64,000 bases of DNA from [Eubacterium] yurii subsp. margaretiae ATCC 43715 (GCA_000146855.1 GL405246.1:1344327-1408326); one strand, 5' to 3'. Numbered from the stretch's first letter, positions 46,077 to 56,139 are shown. Made by a program: numbers and translations. Notes: generated by a model from the sequence alone, not told the origin.

Positions 46077-46931
46077 TTGAAATATTTGTCATTGGATTAT
46101 GTAAAAAATTTTCTCCCTGTTCGTAAAAAATCATCTCATAAAGGAGATTATGGTAAAATATTGATTGTTGGGAGCAGTCACAGGTATATTGGAGCTGGTT
46201 GCATTTGTGCAAGTGCATGTATGAGAGCTGGTAGCGGACTTGTAACCTTGGCAGTCGAAAACAAGATATTTCCTATAGTTGCTCAAAAGATGAGCGAAGT
46301 AATGGTGCTTGACATAGACTCTTATAAGTCAGATTTTGCAAATTTAGTCAAAACTTGCGATGTAGTAGCTATAGGTCCAGGTCTTGGTATAAGAGATTTC
46401 AGCAAAGAAACATTAAGCTATGTATTGGATAATTCCACATCTCCTGTAATAATAGATGCAGACGGACTTAATGTCTTATCTCAAAATATGAATTTTCTAA
46501 AAATGAGAAAAAATCTTTCGACCATAGTGCTAACTCCTCATCTTGGAGAATTTGCAAGACTATGTAATTGCAAAATTGAAGATGTAATAAAAAATAGAGA
46601 TGTATTGGCAGTGGAATTTGCAAAAAAATATGATAATATAATTCTTGTTCTAAAAAGTGATACTACACTTATTACAGATGGAAAAGAGAGTTTTATATGT
46701 GATGTTGGTGTGCCACAAATGGCAACAGGTGGAATGGGTGATGCTCTTTGCGGTATGATTACGTCTTTCACAGGCCAAAATATTCCAGTACTTTACTCTT
46801 GTTTGCTCGGTGTATTTACTCATTCATACATCGCAAGAGAATTGTCAAAGGATATGAATAGCGTACTTGCTCAAGACATAATTGAAAATATACCTTATAC
46901 ACTTGCAAATTTTTCAAAAATAAAAGATTAG
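46077..46931 (+). CDS. nnrD: ADP-dependent NAD(P)H-hydrate dehydratase
   Basis: About 284 residues of the ribokinase-like YjeF C-terminal family; it repairs hydrated NAD(P)H using ADP. It shows HKGDYGKILIVGSS, GAGCICASACMRAGSGLVTLA, DADGLNVLS, TPHLGEFARL and the catalytic GVPQMATGGMGDALCGMI. It lacks the N-terminal NnrE epimerase domain that is often fused. Start choice: the frame opens with GTG at 46065, but GGTGA (46067-46071) is better placed for the TTG at 46077; both are possible. A terminator overlaps the stop codon. Confidence 0.9.
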   Translation: MKYLSLDYVKNFLPVRKKSSHKGDYGKILIVGSSHRYIGAGCICASACMRAGSGLVTLAVENKIFPIVAQKMSEVMVLDIDSYKSDFANLVKTCDVVAIGPGLGIRDFSKETLSYVLDNSTSPVIIDADGLNVLSQNMNFLKMRKNLSTIVLTPHLGEFARLCNCKIEDVIKNRDVLAVEFAKKYDNIILVLKSDTTLITDGKESFICDVGVPQMATGGMGDALCGMITSFTGQNIPVLYSCLLGVFTHSYIARELSKDMNSVLAQDIIENIPYTLANFSKIKD

Positions 46932-46955
46932 GTATTCGCCTAATCTTTTATTTTT
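46922..46955 (+). terminator. Terminator overlapping the nnrD stop
   Basis: AAAAGATTAGG (46922-46932) pairs perfectly with CCTAATCTTTT (46939-46949) around a 6-nt loop, followed by ATTTTT. The left arm includes the nnrD stop codon. Confidence 0.9.
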
Positions 46956-47098
46956 CTTTGTAAAAATAACTTATATTATACTTATATCTAGTTAATTTAC
47001 GAATTTAATTTACATATATTTTTAACCATAATTAGTAATAAATAGCGTATTAACCATGGGCATTTAAGATAGAAATTTCTTTAAAGGCTACATAGCTT

Positions 47099-47126
47099 TT
47101 TGATTTAACAAAAATATTAAATCAAA
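47099..47126 (-). terminator. Possible terminator of the murB operon
   Basis: TTTGATTTAA (47099-47108) pairs with TTAAATCAAA (47117-47126), just past the last gene of the minus-strand run. It is all A/T apart from one pair, and its U tract on the minus strand is weak. Confidence 0.45.
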
Positions 47127-47128
47127 TT

Positions 47129-48034
47129 TTAGCTTGGATTTTTTTCTGATGAATATACTGAATTAAGTTTCTTATCCTTAAATTCAAAACCTACATACCA
47201 TTTTGTATATTCATTATCTGTTTCAACTAAGATAGTATTTACCCCATTAATACTTTTAATTGTAAAATTAGGTGCAAAGCCTCCATCGTTGTTGTTTGGC
47301 ATTCTTCCAAGGTAACTTCCGTTTTTAGTACCTACTATCACATATACATGTTTATAATATGTGCTTGTATACTCTGGTTTTTCTCCTACAAGTAATACGC
47401 TAACAGACTCACCATCTACCAGATTTGTAACCTTATCCATTCTTTGGATTATTATCGGCCTTTCTCCTACATTATGATTGTCAGGATTTTTATAATATTC
47501 AAGTTTCATTTTTACAAAAGGGGCTGACTCGTCATATACCATTGCATATCTTACAGAATCTTTAACCCAGTAGGTAATTCTCATGTCCAAGTCTTCAACC
47601 TTACTGTCAAAAAATGTATCTACAACCGGTGTACCAAGTTGTAATTTCATCTCTTCATATACACTTTTTACATCTTCATTTTTCAATTTCAAATTTGTTT
47701 GATACATTCTGGAATAATCTCCATAATAGTATCTTGCCACAAAACTCTTTCCAAACCAAGTTTGAGAATAATCCAAGTACTTATTATCATAATCTGATCC
47801 ATCCCCTACTTGTTTTGGCTCGCCAAGTTTTATTTTCAAATCATCTTTTGTCATTGAAAACACTTGAAATAACTCAACCGGCATATTATCTGTCTTTTTT
47901 GATGTAGTCTCTTCATTTTTCACTTCAAGAGTAGGCTGTTTTTTATAAAACATCCCGTATGAAATGGCAACAAATAATATTAGTATTAACATTATTGCCA
48001 AAACTAATTTTCTAAAAAATTTTTCCTCCAGCAT
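47129..48034 (-). CDS. Membrane-anchored protein of unknown function
   Basis: About 301 residues. A single N-terminal membrane segment (LVLAIMLILILFVAISYGMFY, about residues 10-30) anchors an extracytoplasmic domain. That domain begins with a small motif, VFSMTKDDLKIKLGEPKQVGDGSDYDNKYLDY, that recalls SmpA/BamE-like or DUF4309-type modules. The rest is beta-rich and I do not recognise it. Start choice: a TTG at 48043 opens the frame; the ATG at 48034 has AGAGG at a 9-nt spacing. It follows the ACT-domain gene at the end of the murB run, so a cell-envelope role is possible. Confidence 0.8.
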   Translation of the reverse strand: MLEEKFFRKLVLAIMLILILFVAISYGMFYKKQPTLEVKNEETTSKKTDNMPVELFQVFSMTKDDLKIKLGEPKQVGDGSDYDNKYLDYSQTWFGKSFVARYYYGDYSRMYQTNLKLKNEDVKSVYEEMKLQLGTPVVDTFFDSKVEDLDMRITYWVKDSVRYAMVYDESAPFVKMKLEYYKNPDNHNVGERPIIIQRMDKVTNLVDGESVSVLLVGEKPEYTSTYYKHVYVIVGTKNGSYLGRMPNNNDGGFAPNFTIKSINGVNTILVETDNEYTKWYVGFEFKDKKLNSVYSSEKNPS

Positions 48035-48049
48035 ATCTATCAACCTCTG

Positions 48050-48484
48050 TCATTCTATTCCTAAAAGTTTTACTTCCAAAACATTGTGTTTATTTTTTAC
48101 TTTTGATATTAACTTTTCAACATCTATGCTCATCTGAGACATATCTAAGGTAATAGTCAACGTTGCTACATTATTAAGCGGTATGGTTTGATTGATTGTC
48201 AAAATGTTAGCCTTATTCTTAGCTAATATATCCAATATTTCAGAAAGTATTCCCTGAATATGTTCAAGTGATACCTCTATAGTAGCCCTTTTTTCATTTA
48301 CCTGCTCTGTAGTATTGAAAACAAAGTCCTTGTATTTGTAATAAGAGCTCCTACTAATATTGGCTTTTTTTACAGCGTCACTAACACCCTTAGCCTTGCC
48401 AGAAATCAACAGTTGTTTTGCCATTACAACTTTGGAATACACCTCAGGCAAAACTTCACTGTCTACTAATAGAAGTTTTTTCAT
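48050..48484 (-). CDS. ACT domain protein (UPF0735/PheB-like)
   Basis: 144 residues. Residues about 1-55 (ISGKAKGVSDAVKKANISRSSYYKYKDFVF) look like a helix-turn-helix, and residues about 68-142 form an ACT domain (IEVSLEHIQGILSEILDILAKNKANILTINQ). The pattern fits the UPF0735 proteins once called PheB. ACT domains usually bind amino acids. In other Firmicutes this gene often adjoins homoserine dehydrogenase; here it lies between a HypE-like gene and the unknown membrane protein. It may be an amino-acid-responsive regulator; this is inferred. Confidence 0.9.
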   Translation of the reverse strand: MKKLLLVDSEVLPEVYSKVVMAKQLLISGKAKGVSDAVKKANISRSSYYKYKDFVFNTTEQVNEKRATIEVSLEHIQGILSEILDILAKNKANILTINQTIPLNNVATLTITLDMSQMSIDVEKLISKVKNKHNVLEVKLLGIE

Positions 48485-48547
48485 AAACCCTCATTTCAAA
48501 TTATTCAAAATATCATAAATTATAATACTAATTCACACTTAAATTAA

Positions 48548-49522
48548 TCATAATACTTCATATATGGCATCAGAATCAGGCTCAGTAATAGTAATGGTCT
48601 TGCCGTCTTTGATGAAAATCATATCTTCATCTGTAACAACACCAATCTGAGTGAAACTTACACCGTCTATTTCTTCTTCCAATATATCATCAGTTATTAT
48701 CAACATACATCCGCTAGATATAAGCCTTGTAGCATCAATTTTATAATAGTCGCATACTTTTCTTGTTATATTATTAATCTTGATGTCGTTATAGTTAATG
48801 ACACAGCCTTTGTTACAATATCTCATCATCTCATATATTGCACCAAATAATCCACCTTCTGTTACGTCATGTAGAAAAGATATGTCTTTGTTCCTCAACA
48901 CATAAGCATCCTTTGCTACACTTAATTCGTCATAAAAGTTTTCAGCCCTTTGTATTTCTTCTTGAGATAGAACATTTTTCAGCTCTTCCTTTTTTTCCTT
49001 GACTATTATCATTATGCCTTCAAGAGATATACTTTTGCTCATATATATCTTTTGACCGGAATGCACCTTAGAAATAGAATTGAACTTACCTTTTTCTATT
49101 CTTCCAAAAGCTGTTATACTTACTATCATCTTATTTACTGCCGATGTTACCTCTGTATGGCCACCAATAATTTGCACTTTGTTTTTGATACATTCATCAG
49201 ATATATCACTCATTAGTTTTTTTATCTCTTCCTGCGTTGTTCCAACAGGTGCTAAAATTGTAACTGTTATTGCTAATGGAGTGGCAAAAGATGTCGCTAT
49301 GTCGTTAAGGTTTACTATTACAGCTAACCTTCCCATATCCTCTGACGTAGCAGTTATCGGATCTGAAGTTACTGTAATTATATCTTCATTTCCTAAAAAA
49401 CAACCACAATCCTGTCCTACAAATGGTCTTGTAATGATGTCATCTCTTTCATATCCCAAATTTTTGAATATTATTTCTTCCAACTGATTTATACTTAATT
49501 TACCTGATTTAATTATCCCCAT
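48548..49522 (-). CDS. HypE/AIR-synthase-family protein
   Basis: 324 residues with the PurM/HypE/SelD ATP-binding fold: FVGQDCGCFLGNEDIITVTSDPITATSEDMGRLAVIVNLNDIATS near the N-terminus, IIGGHTEVTSAVNKMIVSITAFGRI in the middle, and HDVTEGGLFGAIYEM. HypE dehydrates a thiocarbamate during NiFe-hydrogenase assembly, but the catalytic C-terminal Cys tail of true HypE (PRIC) is absent and no other hyp genes are near. It is therefore a HypE-like orphan whose substrate is unknown. It lies 33 bp after murB. Confidence 0.83.
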   Translation of the reverse strand: MGIIKSGKLSINQLEEIIFKNLGYERDDIITRPFVGQDCGCFLGNEDIITVTSDPITATSEDMGRLAVIVNLNDIATSFATPLAITVTILAPVGTTQEEIKKLMSDISDECIKNKVQIIGGHTEVTSAVNKMIVSITAFGRIEKGKFNSISKVHSGQKIYMSKSISLEGIMIIVKEKKEELKNVLSQEEIQRAENFYDELSVAKDAYVLRNKDISFLHDVTEGGLFGAIYEMMRYCNKGCVINYNDIKINNITRKVCDYYKIDATRLISSGCMLIITDDILEEEIDGVSFTQIGVVTDEDMIFIKDGKTITITEPDSDAIYEVL

Positions 49523-49555
49523 CTAAATGCCCCAAATTTAAAATATACCTATATT

Positions 49556-50479
49556 TTAAAACTCTCCTATTATTTTTACCTCTTCTTCCAACATAACGTT
49601 AAATTTATTTGATACAACCTGCTTAACAAAGCTTATCAAATTAATCACTTCCTCACATGTTGCATCTCCTGTATTTATTATAAAACCACTGTGAAGTGAA
49701 GATACAGCGGCATTTTTCATCACAAGCCCCTTAAGTCCGCTATCTTCTATCAACTTCCCTGCAAAATGGCCTTCAGGTCTTTTGAATGTTGAGCCTGCTG
49801 AATATGCTGATAATGGTTGCTTTGTTGTACGCCTATGAGTATAGTCTGTAATCTTTGCCTTTATATCATCGTAATTTCCTTTTTCAAGCCTTATTCTTAC
49901 AGTGAGTACCACCATATTTTCTTTGGCAATTATCGAGTTTCTATACGCAAACTTCATATTTTCATTGTTTATCTTTCTTAAGTTCATATCTTTGTCAAGT
50001 GCAATTACCTCCGTCACCACATTACTCATCATAGAATCATAGGCACCGGCATTCATTGTAACAGCACCACCTAAGGTACCTGGAATTCCACACGCAAATT
50101 CAAAACCTGAAAGAGAGTGCTCCAAAAAATACTTGGACAGAGATGTCATTGACATACCTGCATCTACTTCCACAGTATAGTCGTCTATTCTTGTCAACTT
50201 ATTGAAGTTATCTGTAAGTTGTATGACTATTGCTCTAATGCCCTTATCTGATACCAAAAGATTTGAACCATTTCCCATTATAAATACGGGATATGAATAG
50301 TCTTTTGCTATATTTAATATCTCGATTATATCAGCAACTGATGTAGGTCTTACAAAAAAATCTGCATTTCCTCCTATGTGAAAACTTGTCACATCTTTCA
50401 TAGGATGATTGATTTTCAAGTCAAATTTACTTAATTTTTGACCTATTATTTCCTTATAATCTACATTTTTATTTATCAT
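49556..50479 (-). CDS. murB: UDP-N-acetylenolpyruvoylglucosamine reductase
   Basis: 307 residues, the Gram-positive (type II) MurB that reduces UDP-GlcNAc-enolpyruvate to UDP-MurNAc with NADPH. FAD-domain signatures are TSFHIGGNADFFVRP and FIMGNGSNLLVSDKG, then GIPGTLGGAVTMNAGAYDSMM, the active-site AYSAGSTFKRPEGHFAGKLIEDSGLKG with its Ser, and the C-terminal Glu in EVKIIGEF. It heads a minus-strand run with a HypE-like, an ACT and an unknown membrane protein. MurA is encoded at 62 kb. The ribosome-binding site is weak or distant. Confidence 0.95.
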   Translation of the reverse strand: MINKNVDYKEIIGQKLSKFDLKINHPMKDVTSFHIGGNADFFVRPTSVADIIEILNIAKDYSYPVFIMGNGSNLLVSDKGIRAIVIQLTDNFNKLTRIDDYTVEVDAGMSMTSLSKYFLEHSLSGFEFACGIPGTLGGAVTMNAGAYDSMMSNVVTEVIALDKDMNLRKINNENMKFAYRNSIIAKENMVVLTVRIRLEKGNYDDIKAKITDYTHRRTTKQPLSAYSAGSTFKRPEGHFAGKLIEDSGLKGLVMKNAAVSSLHSGFIINTGDATCEEVINLISFVKQVVSNKFNVMLEEEVKIIGEF

Positions 50480-50897
50480 ATATAGTATTGCTCCAATTTT
50501 TTCAGCTATTAATCTTAAGTTATGTGTTTCATTATATTTTCATACTACTATTTATCTTTCACTTGCTTTTAAACCCTATAATGCTAATATTCTTCTTATA
50601 ATAAGGTATAGATTTAATTAATTCAAAATTAAACTCATTTTAATATTAGGAAGTCTATAATATCAAAATATATAACGAAAACCTCGTGTAATTATATCAT
50701 ATCAACACTATAATTACAATTTTATTTTTTAACTTTTGACCTATAGTAAATTAGATTAAAAAGTAATGTTCGTTTAATCATAAATACATTTTTTAAATCT
50801 ATAGTTGATTAATGAAAGCAAAAAAGCACCTATGTCTAATAAGTGCTTTTTTATGATAAAATTTACTTTATATTTAGATAATCATTCTTATCAATTA
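50480..50897. other. 418-bp spacer between groEL and murB
   Basis: No ORF. It contains the groEL terminator near its right end and otherwise AT-rich sequence that must include the murB promoter, which I could not place with confidence. Confidence 0.4.
50820..50852 (-). terminator. Terminator of the groESL operon
   Basis: AAAAAAGCAC (50820-50829) pairs with GTGCTTTTTT (50843-50852) around a 13-nt loop. On the minus strand GTGC is followed by six T. It lies 46 bp past the groEL stop. Confidence 0.88.
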
Positions 50898-52520
<1,623 letters not shown>

Positions 52521-52547
52521 TTATAATTCCTCCAATATAATTTTAAA

Positions 52548-52832
52548 CTATTTTACTATTGCCAATATATCACTTTGTCTAAGAATTGTGTATTCTTGTC
52601 CGTCAATTTTTACTTCTGTTCCGGCATATTTAGAAAATAATACTTTGTCTCCCTTTTTAACTTCCATCTTTACTTCTTTTCCGTCAACTATTCCACCAGG
52701 ACCTACTTCTACAACCTCAGCTTCTTGAGGTTGCTCTTTCGCACTACCTGTAAGTATTATTCCACCCTTAGTCTTTTCTTCAGCTTCAAGTTTCTTGATT
52801 ACTACTCTGTCTGCTAATGGTCTTATTTCCAT
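52548..52832 (-). CDS. groES: Co-chaperonin GroES
   Basis: 94 residues. MEIRPLADRVVIKKLEAEEKTKGGI, the mobile loop TKGGIILTGSAKEQPQ and the C-terminal EYTILRQSDILAIVK define GroES. It caps the GroEL ring. AGGAGG precedes the ATG, and the CIRCE operator lies about 90 bp upstream of the start. Confidence 0.98.
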   Translation of the reverse strand: MEIRPLADRVVIKKLEAEEKTKGGIILTGSAKEQPQEAEVVEVGPGGIVDGKEVKMEVKKGDKVLFSKYAGTEVKIDGQEYTILRQSDILAIVK

Positions 52833-52923
52833 TGATAAATGCCTCCTAAATTTCTTATTATTTGATTAAATTCTACTGTTTGCCTAACAAACAACCTAAA
52901 ATTCAACATTTTTCTTTTTAATG

Positions 52924-52950
52924 TTAGCACTCAATAGTATCGAGTGCTAA
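52924..52950 (-). promoter_or_regulatory. CIRCE operator of groESL
   Basis: TTAGCACTC (52924-52932), a 9-bp spacer, and GAGTGCTAA (52942-52950) are a perfect CIRCE inverted repeat, the binding site of the heat-shock repressor HrcA. hrcA itself is not in the window. Confidence 0.97.
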
Positions 52951-52961
52951 TTACAAGTTAT

Positions 52962-52989
52962 ATTATATTACAAAAAAAATTTTTTGCAA
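52962..52989 (-). promoter_or_regulatory. groESL promoter
   Basis: On the minus strand TTGCAA (52989-52984) and TATAAT (52967-52962) are spaced by 16 bp, with the CIRCE operator starting about 12 bp downstream, so that HrcA would block initiation. Confidence 0.8.
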
Positions 52990-53253
52990 TAGTTTTTTAA
53001 AATTTTTTTGAAATTTTTCATCCAATCTTATAAATAATTCTACATTCTCATATTAAATTTTAGTTAAATTATTTTGAAAATATGAAAACTTTTCTCTATC
53101 GCCTCTACTGAAACTTTTGAGAAATTATTATAAAATAATTTACTTTTACTTTCCTTAACATTTGATATTATACTTTATTTATGCTAAAATTAGATATAAT
53201 TTTTTAAAATTGTAAAGTTATTAAAAACTTTTAACATTATTTGGAGGTATTTT
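52990..53253. other. Divergent spacer upstream of the isochorismatase gene
   Basis: AT-rich. TATAAT at 53195-53200 is a likely -10 box for the isochorismatase-family gene, with no clear -35 box. The AAATTATT/AATAATTT palindrome near 53125 is the only other structure. No ORF. Confidence 0.4.
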
Positions 53254-53844
53254 ATGTGCGGTCATGGACATGGTAAAGGTCATGTAGAAAAAATGAAAGA
53301 AAGATATTATCTTAATAGGAATAATACTGTTTTACTTGGTATAGACATACAAGAAAAACTGATAAAAGCGATGTTTAATGCTGAAACATTTATGAAAAAT
53401 TCTAAAGCCTTGCTTAACCTTACAAATATTTACAATATACCGGTTATACTTACTGAACAAAATCCAAAAGCTTTAGGTAGTACGAGCGAAGAATTACTCA
53501 GCATTGTTCCAAATGCTACTGTATTGGAGAAGATGGACTTCAGCGGATTTTGTCCTGAACTTGATGAAATTTTGAAAAAACAAGGTAAAACAAATGTAAT
53601 AGTATTTGGTATGGAATCACATGTATGCGTTTATCAAACTGTGAGAGATTTGATAGTAAATGGATATAATGTAACAATAGTAAGCGATGCGGTAGCGTCA
53701 AGATTTAAGTTTAACTATGATAATGCTCTTGATATGATGAGCAAGATACACACTGTAATATCAAATACTGAAACAGTATTATTCGATATTGTTCACACTT
53801 CAAGCGATGAGCACTTCAAAGAAGCACAGAAACTTATAAAATAA
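53254..53844 (+). CDS. Isochorismatase-family cysteine hydrolase with Cys/His-rich N-terminus
   Basis: 196 residues. The fold matches isochorismatase-like hydrolases (nicotinamidase/YcaC group): catalytic Asp in LLGIDIQEKL (about residue 32), Lys in VLEKMDFSGF (about 93) and Cys in GMESHVCVYQTV (about 127). The N-terminus MCGHGHGKGH is unusual, with one Cys and three His in ten residues, and could bind a metal. GGAGG precedes the ATG and a terminator follows. The substrate is unknown, and it lies alone between groES and bioB. Confidence 0.88.
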   Translation: MCGHGHGKGHVEKMKERYYLNRNNTVLLGIDIQEKLIKAMFNAETFMKNSKALLNLTNIYNIPVILTEQNPKALGSTSEELLSIVPNATVLEKMDFSGFCPELDEILKKQGKTNVIVFGMESHVCVYQTVRDLIVNGYNVTIVSDAVASRFKFNYDNALDMMSKIHTVISNTETVLFDIVHTSSDEHFKEAQKLIK

Positions 53845-53853
53845 TTCTATAAT

Positions 53854-53899
53854 AAAAAATCACCCTCACTATTAATTTGCACAAGTTGGGTGATTTTTT
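53854..53899 (+). terminator. Terminator after the isochorismatase-family gene
   Basis: AAAAAATCACCC (53854-53865) pairs perfectly with GGGTGATTTTTT (53888-53899), and the T run continues. The flanking A run on the left could also give termination for bioB on the minus strand. Confidence 0.88.
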
Positions 53900-53951
53900 T
53901 ATATTTTTTGTATTGTGGTAATTTTTAAATATTTATAAGACTTGATAACTA

Positions 53952-54923
53952 TTATTCTATTATTTCAGCTACATATCCAAGCTGAGTTATCATCTCAATA
54001 TCTTCTTTAATAGTTATACCTGTCGTAGTCAACATATCTCCTGATATCGCAGCATTAGCTCCAGATTCAAAGCATGATTTTCCTTTGTCTTCAAGCAATC
54101 CTCTACCTCCGGCAAGTCTTATAGCTGCGCTTGGATTAATAAATCTAAATATTGCAACTATCCTTCTCATATCGTCATTGGTAAGTCTTGTATTATTTTC
54201 AAAAGGAGTTCCTTCTATAGCGTTGAGCATATTTATTGGTATTGATTTTACTCCCAAATCTCTGATATCAAGAGCCATATCTATCCTATCCTCATAAGTC
54301 TCTCCAAGTCCCATGATACCGCCACTACAAACTTCCAGTCCAACTTTTTGAGCAGCTTTTATAGACCTTATCTTGTCATCGTAGGTATGTGTAGTACATA
54401 TCCCTGGAAAATTTCTCCTTGAAGTTTCAAGGTTATTGTGTATCCTAACTATACCTGCATTTTTTATCTTTGCAAAGCCTTCTTCATCCAATAGACCAAA
54501 TGAACCACATACCTTTACATCCAAATTTTCAAGTATGTCTTTTGTTGCTGTGCACATATAGTCAAGTTCACTATCATTTAATTTTCTACCTGATGTTACT
54601 ATTGAATATCTCAATACTCCTTTTTCTTTATTGTATTTTGCAAGCTCAGTCATTTCTTTTATTTCAAGTAATGGATAGACCTCAACTTTAGTATCATAAA
54701 ATGACGATTGTGCGCAAAATTTGCAATTTTCTGAGCATTTCCCACTTTTTCCGTTGACTATGGAGCAAAGGTCAAATTTATTTTCACACATTTTTTGCCT
54801 TATTTCATCCGCACATTTGCAGAGTATCTCCAAATTCTCATCAACAAGAAGCATTGCTTCATGCTTATTTATCAACTTATCATTTAATAATATCTCATCT
54901 TTTAGTTTAATTGCAATACTCAT
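53952..54923 (-). CDS. bioB: Biotin synthase
   Basis: About 323 residues, radical-SAM enzyme inserting sulfur into dethiobiotin. The radical-SAM cluster is CSENCKFC (about residue 52), with FCAQSS following; the [2Fe-2S] site residues include Cys in ICTTHTYDDK and VCSGGIMGLGET, and Arg in SAAIRLAGGRG. Start choice: ATG at 54935 opens the frame but overlaps the GGAGAAG ribosome-binding site, so the ATG at 54923 (MSIAIKLK) is preferred. No other bio gene adjoins, so the cell may import dethiobiotin or keep the other genes elsewhere. Confidence 0.92.
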   Translation of the reverse strand: MSIAIKLKDEILLNDKLINKHEAMLLVDENLEILCKCADEIRQKMCENKFDLCSIVNGKSGKCSENCKFCAQSSFYDTKVEVYPLLEIKEMTELAKYNKEKGVLRYSIVTSGRKLNDSELDYMCTATKDILENLDVKVCGSFGLLDEEGFAKIKNAGIVRIHNNLETSRRNFPGICTTHTYDDKIRSIKAAQKVGLEVCSGGIMGLGETYEDRIDMALDIRDLGVKSIPINMLNAIEGTPFENNTRLTNDDMRRIVAIFRFINPSAAIRLAGGRGLLEDKGKSCFESGANAAISGDMLTTTGITIKEDIEMITQLGYVAEIIE

Positions 54924-55285
54924 TATCTTCTCCATATATTAAATTAATGTACAAAACTTCATCTTCAATGTCTTAAAATTCAAACTACCACAAGATAAAT
55001 CTTCTTATGTTATCAATAACTAGTTATATTTGTAAATTCACTTAATTTCTAATATTATAAGAACTATATATTAGAAATTCCAACTATAAAAACTTAACTT
55101 TTGACATCAAAAATGTATTTGTATATTAAATTTTCATAATTTATCATTTGTAAATTAAATAATACACTAAGAAATTAATATTGTCAATTAATAATATTAT
55201 TATATTTACTATTTTAAAATTTCGTTATTAATTATAATTTAACTTTATCCTTAGAGTTTTATCAAAATAATAAATAAAATCTATT
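54924..55285. other. ~360-bp spacer upstream of bioB with an inverted repeat
   Basis: AATTTCTAATAT (55044-55055) pairs perfectly with ATATTAGAAATT (55068-55079), 12 bp with a 12-nt loop. There is no U tract, and it does not match known BirA or BioR operators. It could be an operator for bioB or a weak terminator of the AraC/GyrI genes. No ORF. Confidence 0.45.
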
Positions 55286-55609
55286 CTAAGCTTCTTTTTC
55301 AATAGGTATCCATAGCTCCATAACATAGTCATCACTATACATATCTCCCTCAAAGTATACCTCAAAATCAGGAGATCCTGAATGTTTGTATCCATTTTCC
55401 GGCAAAAATGTCTCCATAGCAAACTTCCATCCAAAGTGAATAGAATCAGGAACCTTTCCAACTAGTTCTATACAAGCGTATTTAGCTTGCGGTATCTCCA
55501 TTATCTCAAGTCCAAGTTTTTTTGCTTTTTCAATATCTTCTACGTCAAAACCTGCCATATAGTTAATCTTATTTACATCTTGCACATCGTAGCATACACC
55601 GTAGTTCAT
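55286..55609 (-). CDS. GyrI-like effector-binding half of a split AraC regulator
   Basis: 107 residues of a GyrI-like small-molecule-binding domain: YGVCYDVQDVNKINYMAGFDVED, then PQAKYACIELVGKVPDSIHFGWKFAMETFLPENGYKHSGSPDFEVY. In AraC/GyrI-type activators this domain follows the DNA-binding domain in one chain. The frame stays open upstream to 55717 and encodes KENINSKLCPEVWEELFSKADYNELSSL before this ATG, which is the expected linker. Adding one A to the A6 tract at 55700-55705 would join it to the AraC ORF. A weak AGGA before the ATG leaves separate translation possible. Confidence 0.8.
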   Translation of the reverse strand: MNYGVCYDVQDVNKINYMAGFDVEDIEKAKKLGLEIMEIPQAKYACIELVGKVPDSIHFGWKFAMETFLPENGYKHSGSPDFEVYFEGDMYSDDYVMELWIPIEKEA

Positions 55610-55689
55610 CTTGTTTCCTAAACTTGAAAGCTCATTATAATCAGCTTTTGAAAAGAGTTCTTCCCAAACTTCAGGACATAATTTTGAAT

Positions 55690-56130
55690 TTATATTTTCT
55701 TTTTTACACCTGCAACCTTAAATGCTTTTTTTACTTCAATTCTTGCATTCATCTTTTCTCCTCCTTGAATACTTAGACTTAATCTAAGCTTTGAAAAAAC
55801 TTTTATAGGTGCACCTTTTCTAACATTAACCGGGGAAGTATTATGAAATTTTTTAAAGGCTGATGTAAAGGAATTTGGGGAATCGTAACCATATTTTAGA
55901 GCAATATCTATGATTTTTATATTGCTTTCACTTATTTCCATACCAGCTTTAGTGAGTCTTCTAAGTCTTATATACTCATAGAGAGTAAAGTCGGTAAATA
56001 TAGAAAATATCCTGCTGAACATTGGATAAGAATAGCCGGTAATTTTAAGTATTTCACGCTCATCTACCTCTTGATCCAAGACTGTCTCCAAGTAATCCAT
56101 AGCCATATTAAAACTCATTAAAAAATTCAT
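55690..56130 (-). CDS. AraC-family DNA-binding half of a split regulator
   Basis: 146 residues. The double helix-turn-helix of AraC regulators covers about residues 8-105 (ILKITGYSYPMFSRIFSIFTDFTLYEYIRLRRLTKAGMEI ... IIDIALKYGYDSPNSFTSAFKKFHNTSPVNVRKG). The frame then enters the GyrI-like domain (NARIEVKKAFKVAGVKKKI) and stops at a frameshift. With one more A in the tract at 55700-55705 the protein would continue as a ~280-residue regulator. AAGGAGG precedes the ATG, overlapping an 18-bp palindrome. Confidence 0.83.
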   Translation of the reverse strand: MNFLMSFNMAMDYLETVLDQEVDEREILKITGYSYPMFSRIFSIFTDFTLYEYIRLRRLTKAGMEISESNIKIIDIALKYGYDSPNSFTSAFKKFHNTSPVNVRKGAPIKVFSKLRLSLSIQGGEKMNARIEVKKAFKVAGVKKKI

Positions 56131-56139
56131 TTTTCCTCC

